Part shown: positions 1 to 8,299 of the stretch, piece by piece
Layout of the letters: each line of letters opens with the position of its first letter
How positions within the stretch are numbered: the first letter of the stretch is position 1
NCBI RefSeq assembly: GCF_029531655.1
Contig: NZ_JANRMI010000001.1
Location: forward strand, 310,001 to 374,000
Origin: Bdellovibrio svalbardensis
GTDB lineage: Bacteria; Bdellovibrionota; Bdellovibrionia; Bdellovibrionales; Bdellovibrionaceae
DNA length: 64,000 nt
Direction: 5' to 3'
Program-made: the position numbers and the translations under genes
The notes under the pieces: generated by a model
The model's input: only the letters and a program-made list of their open reading frames with translations
What the model was told of the DNA's origin: nothing
The model's database searches: none

Positions 1-804
1 AAGACCGGCACCGTTCACCAAGCAACCGATGTTACCATCAAGTTTGATGAACGCGAGGTCGAACTTAGAGGCTTCAATTTCAGAAGGCTCTTCTTCGTTC
101 AAATCGCGCATTTCAACGATATCAGCATGTCTGTAAAGAGCATTTGAATCGAAGTTCATTTTTGCATCCAAACAAAGAACATCGCCCTCTTTAGTGACAA
201 CTAGAGGATTGATTTCTGCGATAGAGCAATCAGTAGCAACGAAAGCGTTGTAAAGACCAGCGAAGAACTTCGTAGCTTTGTTAACGATTTCTGGAGCCAT
301 ACCGATTTTGAATGCCAATTCGCGAGCTTGGAAAGGCATCAAACCTACAGCAGGATCGATGTCGACTTTGATGATCGCGTTTGGATTATGTTCAGCCACT
401 TCTTCGATGTCCATGCCGCCTTCAGAAGAGGCCATCATTGCAGCTCTTCCAGTCGCACGGTCAACCAAGCAAGCAACATAGTATTCTTTAGCGATGTTGC
501 AACCTTGTTCGATGTAAACTTTCTGAACGACTTTACCTTCAGGACCCGTTTGGTGAGTCACCAAAGTCATGCCGATCATTTTTTTAGTGAACTCAGAAAC
601 TTCGTCCAAAGACTTAGCAACTTTAACACCGCCACCTTTACCGCGACCACCAGCGTGGATTTGGGCCTTAACAACCCAAACGCTTCCACCGATTTCTTTC
701 GCAGCAGCAACTGCTTCTTCTGGAGAGTGAGCAAGCTTCCCTTTAAGGGTTGCTACTCCGAACTTTCTCAAGACTTCTTTGGCCTGATACTCATGAATAT
801 TCAT
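1..804 (-). CDS. sucC: Succinyl-CoA ligase (ADP-forming) beta subunit, 3' part cut by window edge
   Basis: The beta subunit of succinyl-CoA synthetase carries the ATP-grasp fold and converts succinyl-CoA plus ADP/GDP and phosphate to succinate, CoA and NTP in the TCA cycle. The visible N-terminal 268 codons begin [18 protein letters not shown], the standard SucC opening. They contain the Gly-rich nucleotide loop [10 protein letters not shown] near residue 55 and the conserved stretches NIAKEYYVA and [11 protein letters not shown]. The ATG is at 802-804; the C-terminal CoA-ligase part lies beyond base 1. It follows mdh by only 14 bases on the same strand, so both are probably one TCA transcript, and sucD would be expected next. 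Confidence 0.96.
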   Translation of the reverse strand, partial: MNIHEYQAKEVLRKFGVATLKGKLAHSPEEAVAAAKEIGGSVWVVKAQIHAGGRGKGGGVKVAKSLDEVSEFTKKMIGMTLVTHQTGPEGKVVQKVYIEQGCNIAKEYYVACLVDRATGRAAMMASSEGGMDIEEVAEHNPNAIIKVDIDPAVGLMPFQARELAFKIGMAPEIVNKATKFFAGLYNAFVATDCSIAEINPLVVTKEGDVLCLDAKMNFDSNALYRHADIVEMRDLNEEEPSEIEASKFDLAFIKLDGNIGCLVNGAGL

Positions 805-818
805 TTTAATTCCTTCAA

Positions 819-1763
819 TTACTGAACAGTTTTAAGAGCTGATACGAGAGTGCGAACTGCATCCACAGACTTTTTGAATTCCTCTTGTTCTGCAGGATTC
901 AATTCGAATTTGTGAACTTTTTCGATACCTTTACCGCCGACAGTTGCAAGAACACCAACCATCAAGCCTTCGTTAACACCGAACTCGCCAGTCAACTCAA
1001 CAGCGACTGGAAGAACGCGTTTTTGATCTTTCAAGATAGCTTCTGCCATTTCAACCGCACCACGAGATGGAGCGTAGTAAGCAGAACCCGTTTTCAAGTG
1101 GCCGCCGATTTCCGCGCCAGCTTGTTTTGTTCTGGCAACGATTGCTGCGATTTTGTCTGCAGGCAATAGCTCCGTCAAAGGAATGCCAGATACGTTTGCG
1201 TGACGAACAAGAGGCATCATCGCGTCACCGTGGTTACCGATAACGATACCGTTTACGTCTTTAACTGAAACGCCAAGTTCTTCAGCGATGAATGTGCGGA
1301 AACGAGCTGAATCCAAGCATCCGCCCATGCCGATAACGCGTTCACGTGGGAAGCCCAGGATTTGTTTTGCATAAACAGCCATTACGTCCATTGGGTTACA
1401 AACAACGATAACGTAAGAGTTTGGAGCGTGTTTTTTAACGCCTTCGCAAACGTCTTTAACGATTTTTGCGTTGATACCAACGAGCTCATCACGGCTCATG
1501 CCTGGTTTACGTGGCATACCTGCAGTGATGATTACAACGTCAGAGTCAGCGATATCTTCGTACTTGTTAGTGCCTTTGATATTTGTGTCGAACATTTCGA
1601 TCGCAGAAGCTTGAGCCAAGTCCAAAGCTTTTCCGATTGCAGCACCTTCGTTAACATCTAGAACCACGACATCGCCGAGTTCCTTTTGAGCTGCCCAGTG
1701 AGCAGTTGTTGAACCTACGAAACCCGCACCGATAACGGCGATTTTTTTTCTTTTGTGAGCCAT
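819..1763 (-). CDS. mdh: Malate dehydrogenase (NAD-dependent, LDH-like type)
   Basis: Oxidises L-malate to oxaloacetate with NAD+ in the cytoplasm. The 314-residue protein has a Rossmann loop GAGFVG at residues 12-17 and Asp36 after strand beta-2, which selects NAD over NADP. The substrate loop MPRKPGMSR carries Arg85 and Arg91, as expected for malate rather than lactate. The catalytic His lies in GNHGD near residue 177. Length and motifs match the LDH-like MDH class of bacteria, not the E. coli class. The start is supported by AAGGAG upstream of the ATG. It lies directly upstream of sucC. Confidence 0.95.
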   Translation of the reverse strand: MAHKRKKIAVIGAGFVGSTTAHWAAQKELGDVVVLDVNEGAAIGKALDLAQASAIEMFDTNIKGTNKYEDIADSDVVIITAGMPRKPGMSRDELVGINAKIVKDVCEGVKKHAPNSYVIVVCNPMDVMAVYAKQILGFPRERVIGMGGCLDSARFRTFIAEELGVSVKDVNGIVIGNHGDAMMPLVRHANVSGIPLTELLPADKIAAIVARTKQAGAEIGGHLKTGSAYYAPSRGAVEMAEAILKDQKRVLPVAVELTGEFGVNEGLMVGVLATVGGKGIEKVHKFELNPAEQEEFKKSVDAVRTLVSALKTVQ

Positions 1764-2003
1764 TTGTAAATCTCCTTAAGGCATCATGAGCTTGCACGAC
1801 AAATATCAGGCTTCGTTTTTAGCCATGTGGAAGGCTGCTTCTGGAGCTGATAGTTCTCATGCAAGCTCTTAAAATGAATGAAAAAATTTTGAACTTGCGT
1901 CGATGCCCCATTCAATATCAAATCGTAAACAGTGACAAGGGATACTGCTCTGCTCAGGACTCTGTATCTGGTGCTGGCAGGGCCTCTCTCAGAATGGGAC
2001 CCA

Positions 2004-2771
2004 ATGAGCGTTTCAACGAGTATTATACGTCTGCAAGATGTGACTGTGGCTTTTGATTCACAGGTCGTTTTGAAGTCCATTGATTTGGAAATCAAAGCCG
2101 GTGAATCATTTGTCATTGTAGGCCCCAGTGGGCAGGGTAAAACGGTCTTGTTGAAAACCATGGCAGGCTTGATAAACCCTCAGAATGGCAAAGTTTTTGT
2201 TGAACAGAAAGAGTGGTTAACGCTCAGCCCCAAAGAGCGCCTTCCCTTGCTTAAAAAGATGGGAATTTTGTTTCAAAAGAATGCACTTTTTGATTCGCTC
2301 ACATGCTTGGAGAATATTGCATTCCCGCTTCGCGAAACGACTCAACTCACCGAATGGGAAATCATTAAGAAGGCTGAATACTTCCTGGAGGCGGTGGGAA
2401 TTCCCCATGCGCGGGATCTTTTCCCGGAGGAAATTAGTGGCGGGATGCAAAAACGTCTCGGCATCGCTAGAGCACTAGCTTTAGATCCAGAGATTATTTT
2501 CTACGATGACCCCACTGCCGGCTTGGATCCGATCACATCCAAAAGAATCATTGAGCTGATTATCGATTTGAAAAAGAAAAAAGGCTCTACAGTGATTGCA
2601 ATAACAAATGACATGAATCGGGCCTATCAACTTGCAGATCGCATGGGAATGGTCGTGGATCAAGAGCTGCTGATCACTGGATCTTCCGAGAAAACAAAAC
2701 TACATCCCGATGCTCGAGTTCAGCAGTTCATCCGTGGAACGCTAACAGGCCCTCTGACGGCCATCACTTGA
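2004..2771 (+). CDS. MlaF-like ABC ATPase, first of two, with altered catalytic residues
   Basis: This is the nucleotide-binding subunit of an MCE/Mla-type phospholipid transporter in the inner membrane. The 255 residues from ATG 2004 contain Walker A GPSGQGKT and the signature ISGGMQKR. Two catalytic residues differ from the family norm. Walker B reads FYDDPTAGLDP, with Asp in place of the catalytic Glu. The switch position reads AITNDMN, with Asn in place of the H-loop His. Both are seen directly in the codons (GAT GAC, and AAT). In-frame codons upstream (from 1932) precede the natural MlaF-type N terminus, so I prefer 2004, although its RBS is weak. A second, different ATPase follows, so this subunit probably pairs with it as a catalytically weak partner. 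Confidence 0.9.
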   Translation: MSVSTSIIRLQDVTVAFDSQVVLKSIDLEIKAGESFVIVGPSGQGKTVLLKTMAGLINPQNGKVFVEQKEWLTLSPKERLPLLKKMGILFQKNALFDSLTCLENIAFPLRETTQLTEWEIIKKAEYFLEAVGIPHARDLFPEEISGGMQKRLGIARALALDPEIIFYDDPTAGLDPITSKRIIELIIDLKKKKGSTVIAITNDMNRAYQLADRMGMVVDQELLITGSSEKTKLHPDARVQQFIRGTLTGPLTAIT

Positions 2772-2804
2772 CCCGAGCTTTATTCGGAACGTAAACTTAA
2801 GAGA

Positions 2805-3536
2805 GTGATAGAATTTAAAAACCTCGTAAAAAAATTTGGCACAAGAACAGTGCTTAACGGATTAAGTCTGAATATTCGCGAGGGAGAAATCATCTTCGTG
2901 CTGGGGACATCCGGCACCGGTAAATCTGTCTTGCTAAAAAATATTGTCGGTTTGATGACCCCTGATGAAGGAGAGATCTGGATCGATGGGCAGGAAGTCT
3001 CTAAATTCACCGAAGATCAATATCTTCCGATTCGAAAAAAGTGCGGAATGGTCTTTCAGCATCCCGCTTTATTTGATTCACTGACCATCTTTGAAAATGT
3101 GGCTTTCAGTCTTCGTCGCCACTATCAACTGCCAGAGACTGAAATAACTGAAAAAGTAAAAACAGCTCTCAAACTTGTGCATCTTCATGGTGTCGAAAGT
3201 AAAAAGCCGGCGCAAATTTCCTATGGAATGCAAAAGCGGGTGAGCTTGGCCAGAACCATTGCTTTACAACCAAAAATTCTGCTGTTCGACGAGCCGACGA
3301 CGGGGCTTGATCCCGTGACAACAACGGCAGTGAACCAGTTGATTCAAGATCTTTCCAGAGAGCTGAAAACCACTTCCGTCGTGGTCAGTCACGACATGAA
3401 TTGCGCACTTTCAATCGCTGATCGCATCGTCGTTCTTGATAAAGGGCAAATTGTCGCCTTGGGAACTCCCGATGAGCTGAAACGCTCAGAAATTCCTTTG
3501 GTGCGCGACTTCCTGGCGGAGGCGCTCACAGTATGA
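2805..3536 (+). CDS. MlaF-like ABC ATPase, second of two, with degenerate signature motif
   Basis: A 243-residue ATPase of the same operon, starting at GTG 2805 (M-I-E-F-K-N-L). Walker A is GTSGTGKS, Walker B LLFDEPTTGLDP keeps the catalytic Glu, and the switch VVVSHDMN keeps His. The ABC signature is ISYGMQKR, with Tyr at the first Gly of the SGG triplet. These changes are the mirror image of those in the upstream ATPase. The stop codon overlaps the start of the next gene (ATGA at 3533-3536), which supports tight co-translation with the permease. Homology to MlaF/Ttg2A is clear; the substrate is unknown. Confidence 0.92.
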   Translation: MIEFKNLVKKFGTRTVLNGLSLNIREGEIIFVLGTSGTGKSVLLKNIVGLMTPDEGEIWIDGQEVSKFTEDQYLPIRKKCGMVFQHPALFDSLTIFENVAFSLRRHYQLPETEITEKVKTALKLVHLHGVESKKPAQISYGMQKRVSLARTIALQPKILLFDEPTTGLDPVTTTAVNQLIQDLSRELKTTSVVVSHDMNCALSIADRIVVLDKGQIVALGTPDELKRSEIPLVRDFLAEALTV

Positions 3537-4312
3537 GTTATTTTATTACGGTTCTCGATGAATTGGGCGGAACGCTCTTATTCTTTAATAAAATCATTTC
3601 GACGCTATTTAAAAAAGCCCCAAAGTCCCATGACGTATTCGAACAGATTTGGAAGGTCACCGCAGATAGCTTTCTAACGACGGCAATGGCGGGTTTCTTT
3701 GTGGGTGCTATCATGAGTGTGCAATTCGCTATGCTTATGAAAGAGTTCGGTGCTCTTGGATACTTAGGGGGACTGGCGACCAGTGCCACTTTCAGAGAAG
3801 TCGGTCCATTGTTGATCGCTTTCATGCTCAGTGGAAAAGTCGGCGCATTTACCTCAGCGGAGCTTGGCACGATGAGAGTCACCGAGCAGATCGATGCAGT
3901 TCGCTGCTTGGGCGCGGATCCTATGCAGGAGATCATCGCACCTCGCTTTATCGGCATTATCATAGCCAGTTTTTTCCTGCTGGGAGCGGGCCTTATCATG
4001 TCGGTATTTGGCGGCATGCTTTTGGGTGATCTTTTTGGCGGAGTGAATTTCGAAGAGTATTTAAGACATATTCCCACCATCGTAAGTCCAATTTCCATAT
4101 TGAGTGGCCTGGTGAAATGTTTTGCCTTTGCCGTGGTTCTGGCGACTGTTTGCACCTTTAAAGGATATAGCACAACAGGGGGGGCAAAAGGGGTAGGTAG
4201 AGCCGTGGTCTCTACCGCCGTCACGACGATGATTTGCATTGTGGTTATGGACTGGTTCACAAGCTTCCTGGGTGAGATTTTTCTGCAAATTATTCGAGGA
4301 TACCGCTCATGA
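3533..4312 (+). CDS. MlaE-like permease, first of two
   Basis: An integral inner-membrane permease of the MlaE (YrbE) family, 259 residues, with about five hydrophobic segments. Family hallmarks are visible: REVGPLLIAFMLSGKVGA, the coupling region LGTMRVTEQIDAVRCLG near residue 115, and APRF after it. It would form the membrane channel through which lipid passes between the MCE ring and the inner membrane. It overlaps the preceding ATPase and the following permease by four bases at each end. A second, divergent permease next door suggests a heterodimer, where the well-studied Mla system uses a homodimer. Confidence 0.93.
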   Translation: MSYFITVLDELGGTLLFFNKIISTLFKKAPKSHDVFEQIWKVTADSFLTTAMAGFFVGAIMSVQFAMLMKEFGALGYLGGLATSATFREVGPLLIAFMLSGKVGAFTSAELGTMRVTEQIDAVRCLGADPMQEIIAPRFIGIIIASFFLLGAGLIMSVFGGMLLGDLFGGVNFEEYLRHIPTIVSPISILSGLVKCFAFAVVLATVCTFKGYSTTGGAKGVGRAVVSTAVTTMICIVVMDWFTSFLGEIFLQIIRGYRS

Positions 4313-5028
4313 TTTCACTTCTTGCGGATACCTTTTTTGGTCTTTTTGCCCCGCCATTTCGCCGCCGTGAATTTCTGCAACAGCTCTATTTTGTGGCGAA
4401 TAGAAGTCTGATTATCATTGTTTTTTGCGTCAGTTTCGCAGCTATTGTGACCATTCTGGAGTCCTCCTTCCATATGAAGATGGTCATTCAAAATGATTCG
4501 ATGGTCCCAGGCTTTGCAGCAGTATTAATTTTGCGAGAGCTTGCGGCTGTGGTGATGGCGCTTTTGCTGGCTTCCAGAGTTGGGGCGGGATATGCCTCTG
4601 AAGTGGGAAGCATGCAAATCACTGAACAAATCGATGCCCTAAAAATGTTGGGAATTGATCCCGTTAACTATTTGGTGGTTCCAAGATTTCTGGCCTGCGT
4701 ACTTGGCGCAACCATATTAACAGTGGTTGCCAATATGTCGTGCCTTTTCTCTGCGATGCTGGTGAGCCAATCCTTATTGGGCTACACGCCGGGAATGTTC
4801 ATCGCTTCAATGCACAGATTTATCCAGTTCAGGGACATTATTTTTGCGATGATCAAAGGGGCTTGCTTCGGTGGAGTGATTCCTATCGTGGCTTGCTATT
4901 TTGGTTTTAACTGTCAGCAAGGTGCTGAGGGGGTGGGGAGAGCCACAACAAATACGGTTGTGGTCGCTTCGATTGCCATTATTGTGATTGATTTTATTTT
5001 ATCGTACACTTTTAGCCATCTCTATTAG
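4309..5028 (+). CDS. MlaE-like permease, second of two
   Basis: A second MlaE-family permease, 239 residues, clearly different from the upstream one. It has the same diagnostic stretch in another version: LLASRVGAGYASEVGSMQ then ITEQIDALKMLGIDPV, followed by VPRF. It starts at ATG 4309 inside the stop of its neighbour (ATGA). Together with two ATPases and one MCE protein it completes a predicted A-B-type transporter. A small inverted repeat begins right at its stop codon (5028-5066). Confidence 0.92.
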   Translation: MISLLADTFFGLFAPPFRRREFLQQLYFVANRSLIIIVFCVSFAAIVTILESSFHMKMVIQNDSMVPGFAAVLILRELAAVVMALLLASRVGAGYASEVGSMQITEQIDALKMLGIDPVNYLVVPRFLACVLGATILTVVANMSCLFSAMLVSQSLLGYTPGMFIASMHRFIQFRDIIFAMIKGACFGGVIPIVACYFGFNCQQGAEGVGRATTNTVVVASIAIIVIDFILSYTFSHLY

Positions 5029-5066
5029 CAAAAGGTGCCCACAAGAATGTGGCCGACACCTTTTGC
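5028..5066. repeat. Dispersed palindromic repeat, copy 1 (diverged, long hairpin)
   Basis: Arms GCAAAAGGTG (5028-5037) and CACCTTTTGC (5057-5066) enclose a second inverted repeat, CCACA-TTCT-TGTGG read on the minus strand. Read on the minus strand it is preceded by GTGAA, as in copies 2 and 3. It sits between the second permease and the MCE gene, so it may form an mRNA hairpin inside the operon. Confidence 0.75.
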
Positions 5067-5096
5067 TTCACACGGAGTGTTGAAGTAGGAGCGTTT

Positions 5097-5873
5097 ATGA
5101 AGGTTGAAACCAAGGTTGGTTTTTTGGGTTTGGTGAGCATCATCTTGATCGCTCTGTTTGCCTATTTCATGGGATTCATTTCGCCTTTTTCAAATAGCAA
5201 AGAGCTGAACGTGATGTACAACTATGCAGGCGGCATAGAAGAAGGTTCGCCTGTTCGTGTGATGGGTATCAAAGTGGGAAAAGTGAAAGCGATTACTTTT
5301 GATCCTTCCTATAAGATGCCCAATGGGGAAGAGGCAAAACTTCGCCTGACAATTACGATTGATAAAAAAGCCTGGACCAGCGTCCGTAAAGATTCCAAAT
5401 TTTTCATCAACTTAGCGGGTGTGATTGGGGAAAAGTTTCTGGAAATCTCTGCAGGCTCGGTGGATTCAGGTGAATTTTCAAATGGCGATTATGTGCGTGG
5501 TGAGGATCCACCCCGTATTGATCAGTTGATCTCTCAAGGTTACGGTTTGGCCGGAAAACTTATTGAGATCGTTGAAAAGAACCAGGGATCTGTGACAAAC
5601 GTCATCAAACAGCTCGATAACTTGACGACAAACTTCAATAAGACGCTTTTGCTCTTGGATAAAACGACGAAGAATCGCGAAGTGGCAAGATTGCTTGATA
5701 ATGCCATCAAAATCAGCGATGACATGGCATATTTGACGAATAATATGAGATCCAAAAAAGCGGAAGAGACCTATGATTTGGTTCACAAGCTTTTATTCCG
5801 CTTGGAACCGTTGGACGGACCAACCCTCAAGAAGTTCTTTCAAGAGGAAGGGGTCAGAGCCCGCGTGTTCTAA
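5097..5873 (+). CDS. MlaD-like MCE-domain protein of the lipid transporter
   Basis: A substrate-binding MCE protein anchored in the inner membrane, expected to form a periplasmic hexamer that hands lipids across the periplasm. The 258-residue protein has one N-terminal membrane helix (about residues 8-27). The MCE domain follows: VMYNYAGGIEEGSPVRVMGI, KVGKVKAI, then NLAGVIGEKFLEISAG. A long alpha-helical C-terminal tail comes after about residue 150. I chose ATG 5097 because GTAGGAG lies just upstream and the N terminus MKVETKVG is the family norm; in-frame codons from 5049 overlap the repeat. One MCE protein serving two ATPases and two permeases is the expected stoichiometry for a heteromeric transporter. 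Confidence 0.93.
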   Translation: MKVETKVGFLGLVSIILIALFAYFMGFISPFSNSKELNVMYNYAGGIEEGSPVRVMGIKVGKVKAITFDPSYKMPNGEEAKLRLTITIDKKAWTSVRKDSKFFINLAGVIGEKFLEISAGSVDSGEFSNGDYVRGEDPPRIDQLISQGYGLAGKLIEIVEKNQGSVTNVIKQLDNLTTNFNKTLLLLDKTTKNREVARLLDNAIKISDDMAYLTNNMRSKKAEETYDLVHKLLFRLEPLDGPTLKKFFQEEGVRARVF

Positions 5874-5891
5874 TAATCTCTGGGAGGTTCC

Positions 5892-6545
5892 ATGCTAGAT
5901 ATCACAGCACGTTTTGCTGCCCTTTTGCTGACGACCGCGGCTTTCGCAACATCTGCCCAAGCTGCCACACTGAGTGCCGATTCCAGCACTATCAGCACCA
6001 AAGCAACATCAATCGAGAAGTCCTACAGCCAGGATATGCGTGAGGAACGCAATTCGACTTCCATGAGTTATGCCTCCACTTTAAAGATGCGAGCGGATCT
6101 GCGCATGGGCGCCGGTATCGCAGTGGGTGGCCCACTTGGGGTTGTCGGCATGAATGCGGAGTTCAACTTTGAAGATGAGAACAGCGTGATCGCCGGATTT
6201 GGCACGGGCCCTGGTTATAATTCAATACAGCTCGCATGGAAGCATGCTTATGAGGGCGATTATATTGCTCCTTATTTCACGGCAGGCTATTCGCGCTGGT
6301 ATAATTCCAGCAACAGCGGCGATATTAATCGCTCCAGCATTCTAGACCGTGTTTTGACAGATGACGAAAAAAAGACCGGAAAATTCGGCACAGATTTTCT
6401 CAATGCGTCTTTCGGACTTCAATATAATCAGCTTTCGGGCACCTTCTTCGGCTTTTCTTGTTTCGCGGAAATAGTCGGAATGTATGAAGTTAAAAGGGCT
6501 CAATTGATTCCATCTGGAACTTTTGGAACCATTTATTACTTCTAA
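5892..6545 (+). CDS. Exported small beta-barrel-like protein, last gene of the MCE operon
   Basis: The family is not recognised. The 217-residue protein has a signal peptide ending near ATSAQA (residue 24), then alternating hydrophobic/polar strands and a C-terminal Phe (TIYYF), typical of outer-membrane barrels. GGGAGG precedes ATG 5892, and it starts 18 bases after the MCE gene. By context it could be the outer-membrane partner of the transporter, a place held by MlaA in other systems. That role is inference only; it does not look like MlaA. A strong terminator follows. Confidence 0.75.
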   Translation: MLDITARFAALLLTTAAFATSAQAATLSADSSTISTKATSIEKSYSQDMREERNSTSMSYASTLKMRADLRMGAGIAVGGPLGVVGMNAEFNFEDENSVIAGFGTGPGYNSIQLAWKHAYEGDYIAPYFTAGYSRWYNSSNSGDINRSSILDRVLTDDEKKTGKFGTDFLNASFGLQYNQLSGTFFGFSCFAEIVGMYEVKRAQLIPSGTFGTIYYF

Positions 6546-6574
6546 ATTTGCAGCATCATTTTAGAGAATTTTTT

Positions 6575-6599
6575 GGGGGCTTTAAGGCCCCCTTTTTTT
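6575..6599 (+). terminator. Rho-independent terminator of the MCE operon
   Basis: GGGGGC (6575-6580) and GCCCCC (6587-6592) form a stem with a six-base loop, followed by TTTTTTT. It lies 30 bases after the stop of the last operon gene. Confidence 0.92.
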
Positions 6600-6782
6600 A
6601 TTCAAAAAAACAAGATAGCTGATGTTCAAAAATGGATTTCGGAATGAGATCCGCCGTCTGTTTTTTATTCGCAAAATAGCTTTGTCTTAAGAAGAAAAAG
6701 TGAGTGGAGAAATAAGAGAGTGGCGACGTAGAATCCGCTCTGGGTGCGGCTTTCAGGACTGTCTATCGAAACATTTTAGACA

Positions 6783-6814
6783 TAAAAAAACCCCAGAGTT
6801 GCCTCTGGGGTTCC
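6783..6814 (-). terminator. Terminator of the KKxx-repeat gene
   Basis: CCCCAGAG and CCTCTGGGG form a GC-rich stem. On the minus strand it is followed by a run of seven T (plus-strand A run at 6784-6790). It lies about 25 bases downstream of the small lysine-rich gene. Confidence 0.9.
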
Positions 6815-6838
6815 GTGTACTAAAAGTACAGCTGCTAA

Positions 6839-6958
6839 CTACTTAGCGGCTTTTTTAGTTGCTTTTTTAGCAACTTTTTTTGTAGCTTTTTTAGCTACTT
6901 TTTTAGTAGTTTTCTTTGCAACTTTTTTAGTAGCTTTTTTTGCTGCTTTCTTTGCCAT
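6839..6958 (-). CDS. 39-residue Lys/Ala-rich histone-like repeat protein
   Basis: A very small gene with an excellent RBS (AGGAGG, six bases before ATG 6956-6958) and its own terminator. The protein is almost purely a tetrapeptide repeat: KK followed by two of A, V or T, nine times, giving 19 lysines in 39 residues. This resembles the C-terminal tails of histone H1-like bacterial proteins and basic DNA- or RNA-binding peptides. A role in nucleoid packing is an inference. TTGACG around 7047-7052 on the minus strand could be a -35 element, but no clear -10 was found. The repetitive DNA comes from the repeating codons, not from a mobile repeat. Confidence 0.85.
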   Translation of the reverse strand: MAKKAAKKATKKVAKKTTKKVAKKATKKVAKKATKKAAK

Positions 6959-7106
6959 GTGCTCCTCCTAGGATGCATTCATTGTTGTTGTTACTTACTT
7001 TGTAAAAAACCTTACTTAACCTAAGTCTTCCTAATTCGACCATCGACGTCAACAAAAAAATTGCTTGCATATTTTTTGCGAGCATCGCGGTCCATGGAGG
7101 CGGCTG

Positions 7107-7847
7107 ATGTTCATCCTTTTTTCGATATCGATGCTCGGACAAATGCTCGTTCATCGAACTCTTTTGATGATCGTGCAAGAATTTGCGATCTCTCAACACA
7201 CATTAAGGTCTCTGGCAGTCCTCAATGTGCTGTTGATGTCGATTCTTGCGCTGAGCTTTCACTCATCACCAGCAACACTCTGGCTTTTCATCGGCATTAT
7301 TTTAATATCTTTAAAGTTTTTCGCCCCTATTTTGCGTTTTTTTCTGATGCGCCGACTTTCCAGCACGCTGATCCCACTTCTTGATAGTGTGATATTGGGT
7401 CTTCAATCAGGAAAATCTTTCCGCATCAGCCTTCATGCGGCGATCGAAAATCAAAGTGGTTGGCGGAGGAATCAGCTGCGGGAAATTTACAACTCTTTGG
7501 TCACGGCGGAAAATGTCATCGCCGTGAAATCTGCTCTCCTCAAGGATTTGCAGTCGGAGCTTGGTGAAATTGATCGATCACAAAATCGCACGGTCGATCA
7601 AGTGAAGGCCCTTCGGCGGCACTTAAAAATTCAGGAAAATTTTCGACGTAGGTCTGGACAAGTCACCCAGCAAATAAAAATGCAGGCGATAATTGTCACC
7701 GCCCTTTTTCTTGCGCTGTTGTCGTTTGTAATTGCGCAATTTGGTTTCTTTGAGCACCGATTTTTAATTTTGGCATCAGTTTTGATTTTCATGACGGGTC
7801 TTTTTTGGATCTTCAATGTCGGAAGGAGCATGAAATGGAAGGTGTAG
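7107..7847 (+). CDS. TadB-like type II secretion F-domain membrane protein (short)
   Basis: A 246-residue inner-membrane protein with an N-terminal hydrophobic pair (about residues 1-85), a central soluble T2SF-like part and two C-terminal membrane helices. The phrase LLDSVILGLQSGKSFRISLH resembles the start of the TadB/GspF domain, where the polytopic platform of Tad pili begins. I chose ATG 7107 because GGAGG lies seven bases upstream; in-frame codons from 7065 have no RBS. It is shorter than usual TadB. The next gene overlaps it and looks like the matching TadC. No TadA ATPase, pilin or secretin gene is adjacent. Confidence 0.72.
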   Translation: MFILFSISMLGQMLVHRTLLMIVQEFAISQHTLRSLAVLNVLLMSILALSFHSSPATLWLFIGIILISLKFFAPILRFFLMRRLSSTLIPLLDSVILGLQSGKSFRISLHAAIENQSGWRRNQLREIYNSLVTAENVIAVKSALLKDLQSELGEIDRSQNRTVDQVKALRRHLKIQENFRRRSGQVTQQIKMQAIIVTALFLALLSFVIAQFGFFEHRFLILASVLIFMTGLFWIFNVGRSMKWKV

Positions 7848-8272
7848 CACCTCCATTGGAACTTTTATTGGCGGTGAAACGCACTTTGGAGAAAGGTCAG
7901 CCAACTAAATCGGGCATTCATCTTTATTTAAAGCGCAATGAGGGCGGTTTTGCGGTGGTGGTCGCACAATGGTTGGCACTATTACACCAAGGAAAAGAGA
8001 CGCAGTCGCTGATCTCGGGCCTTTCTTCGCAACATCGGCAGGTGCTTTTGCAGCTCTTGGAGCGCGGATTGCGCGGCGAAGCGATCTATAATGTCCTTTT
8101 GACCCTGGAAGAAGAAATTCTGGAAGCCTGTCATGAGGAACTCACAAATAAATTGGCGCGCCTTCCCTTTATTCTGTTAGTTCCGCTGCTTTTATTTCAG
8201 TTCCCAGCCTTTCTAATGCTTCTTTTTGGACCTCTGCTGCAAAATTTTTTTCACTCTTTGGGGGGCGGGTGA
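7835..8272 (+). CDS. TadC-like T2SF-type membrane protein (short)
   Basis: A 145-residue protein beginning MEGVAPPLELLLAVKRTLEK, with a soluble helical domain and one or two C-terminal membrane helices rich in Leu/Phe. The layout (amphipathic helical bundle, then LTNKLARLPFILLVPLLLF) is that of the C-terminal half of a TadC/T2SF domain. AAGGAG upstream of ATG 7835 supports the start, which lies inside the end of the TadB-like gene. It is about half the usual TadC length. Its partner and the lack of other Tad genes nearby suggest that the remaining parts are elsewhere or that this is a reduced system. Confidence 0.65.
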   Translation: MEGVAPPLELLLAVKRTLEKGQPTKSGIHLYLKRNEGGFAVVVAQWLALLHQGKETQSLISGLSSQHRQVLLQLLERGLRGEAIYNVLLTLEEEILEACHEELTNKLARLPFILLVPLLLFQFPAFLMLLFGPLLQNFFHSLGGG

Positions 8273-8299
8273 TAGAGTGGCCAAGTTGGAGGATAAGCC

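Noticed and set aside
328-825. 165-codon plus-strand frame over sucC
   Set aside because: Lies antisense to an unmistakable sucC; no independent signals.
1784-2161. 125-codon minus-strand frame upstream of mdh
   Set aside because: Overlaps the start of the first ATPase, has no signal or domain; a 9-base inverted repeat (GAGCTTGCA/TGCAAGCTC) here is too widely spaced to interpret.
3538-4260. 240-codon open frame on the minus strand, opposite the first permease
   Set aside because: Shadow of a clear MlaE-family gene; no RBS, and the residue mix is not protein-like.
6841-6958. Tandem repeat that might be a CRISPR or satellite
   Set aside because: Explained by the repeating KKxx codons with RBS and terminator; no spacers.
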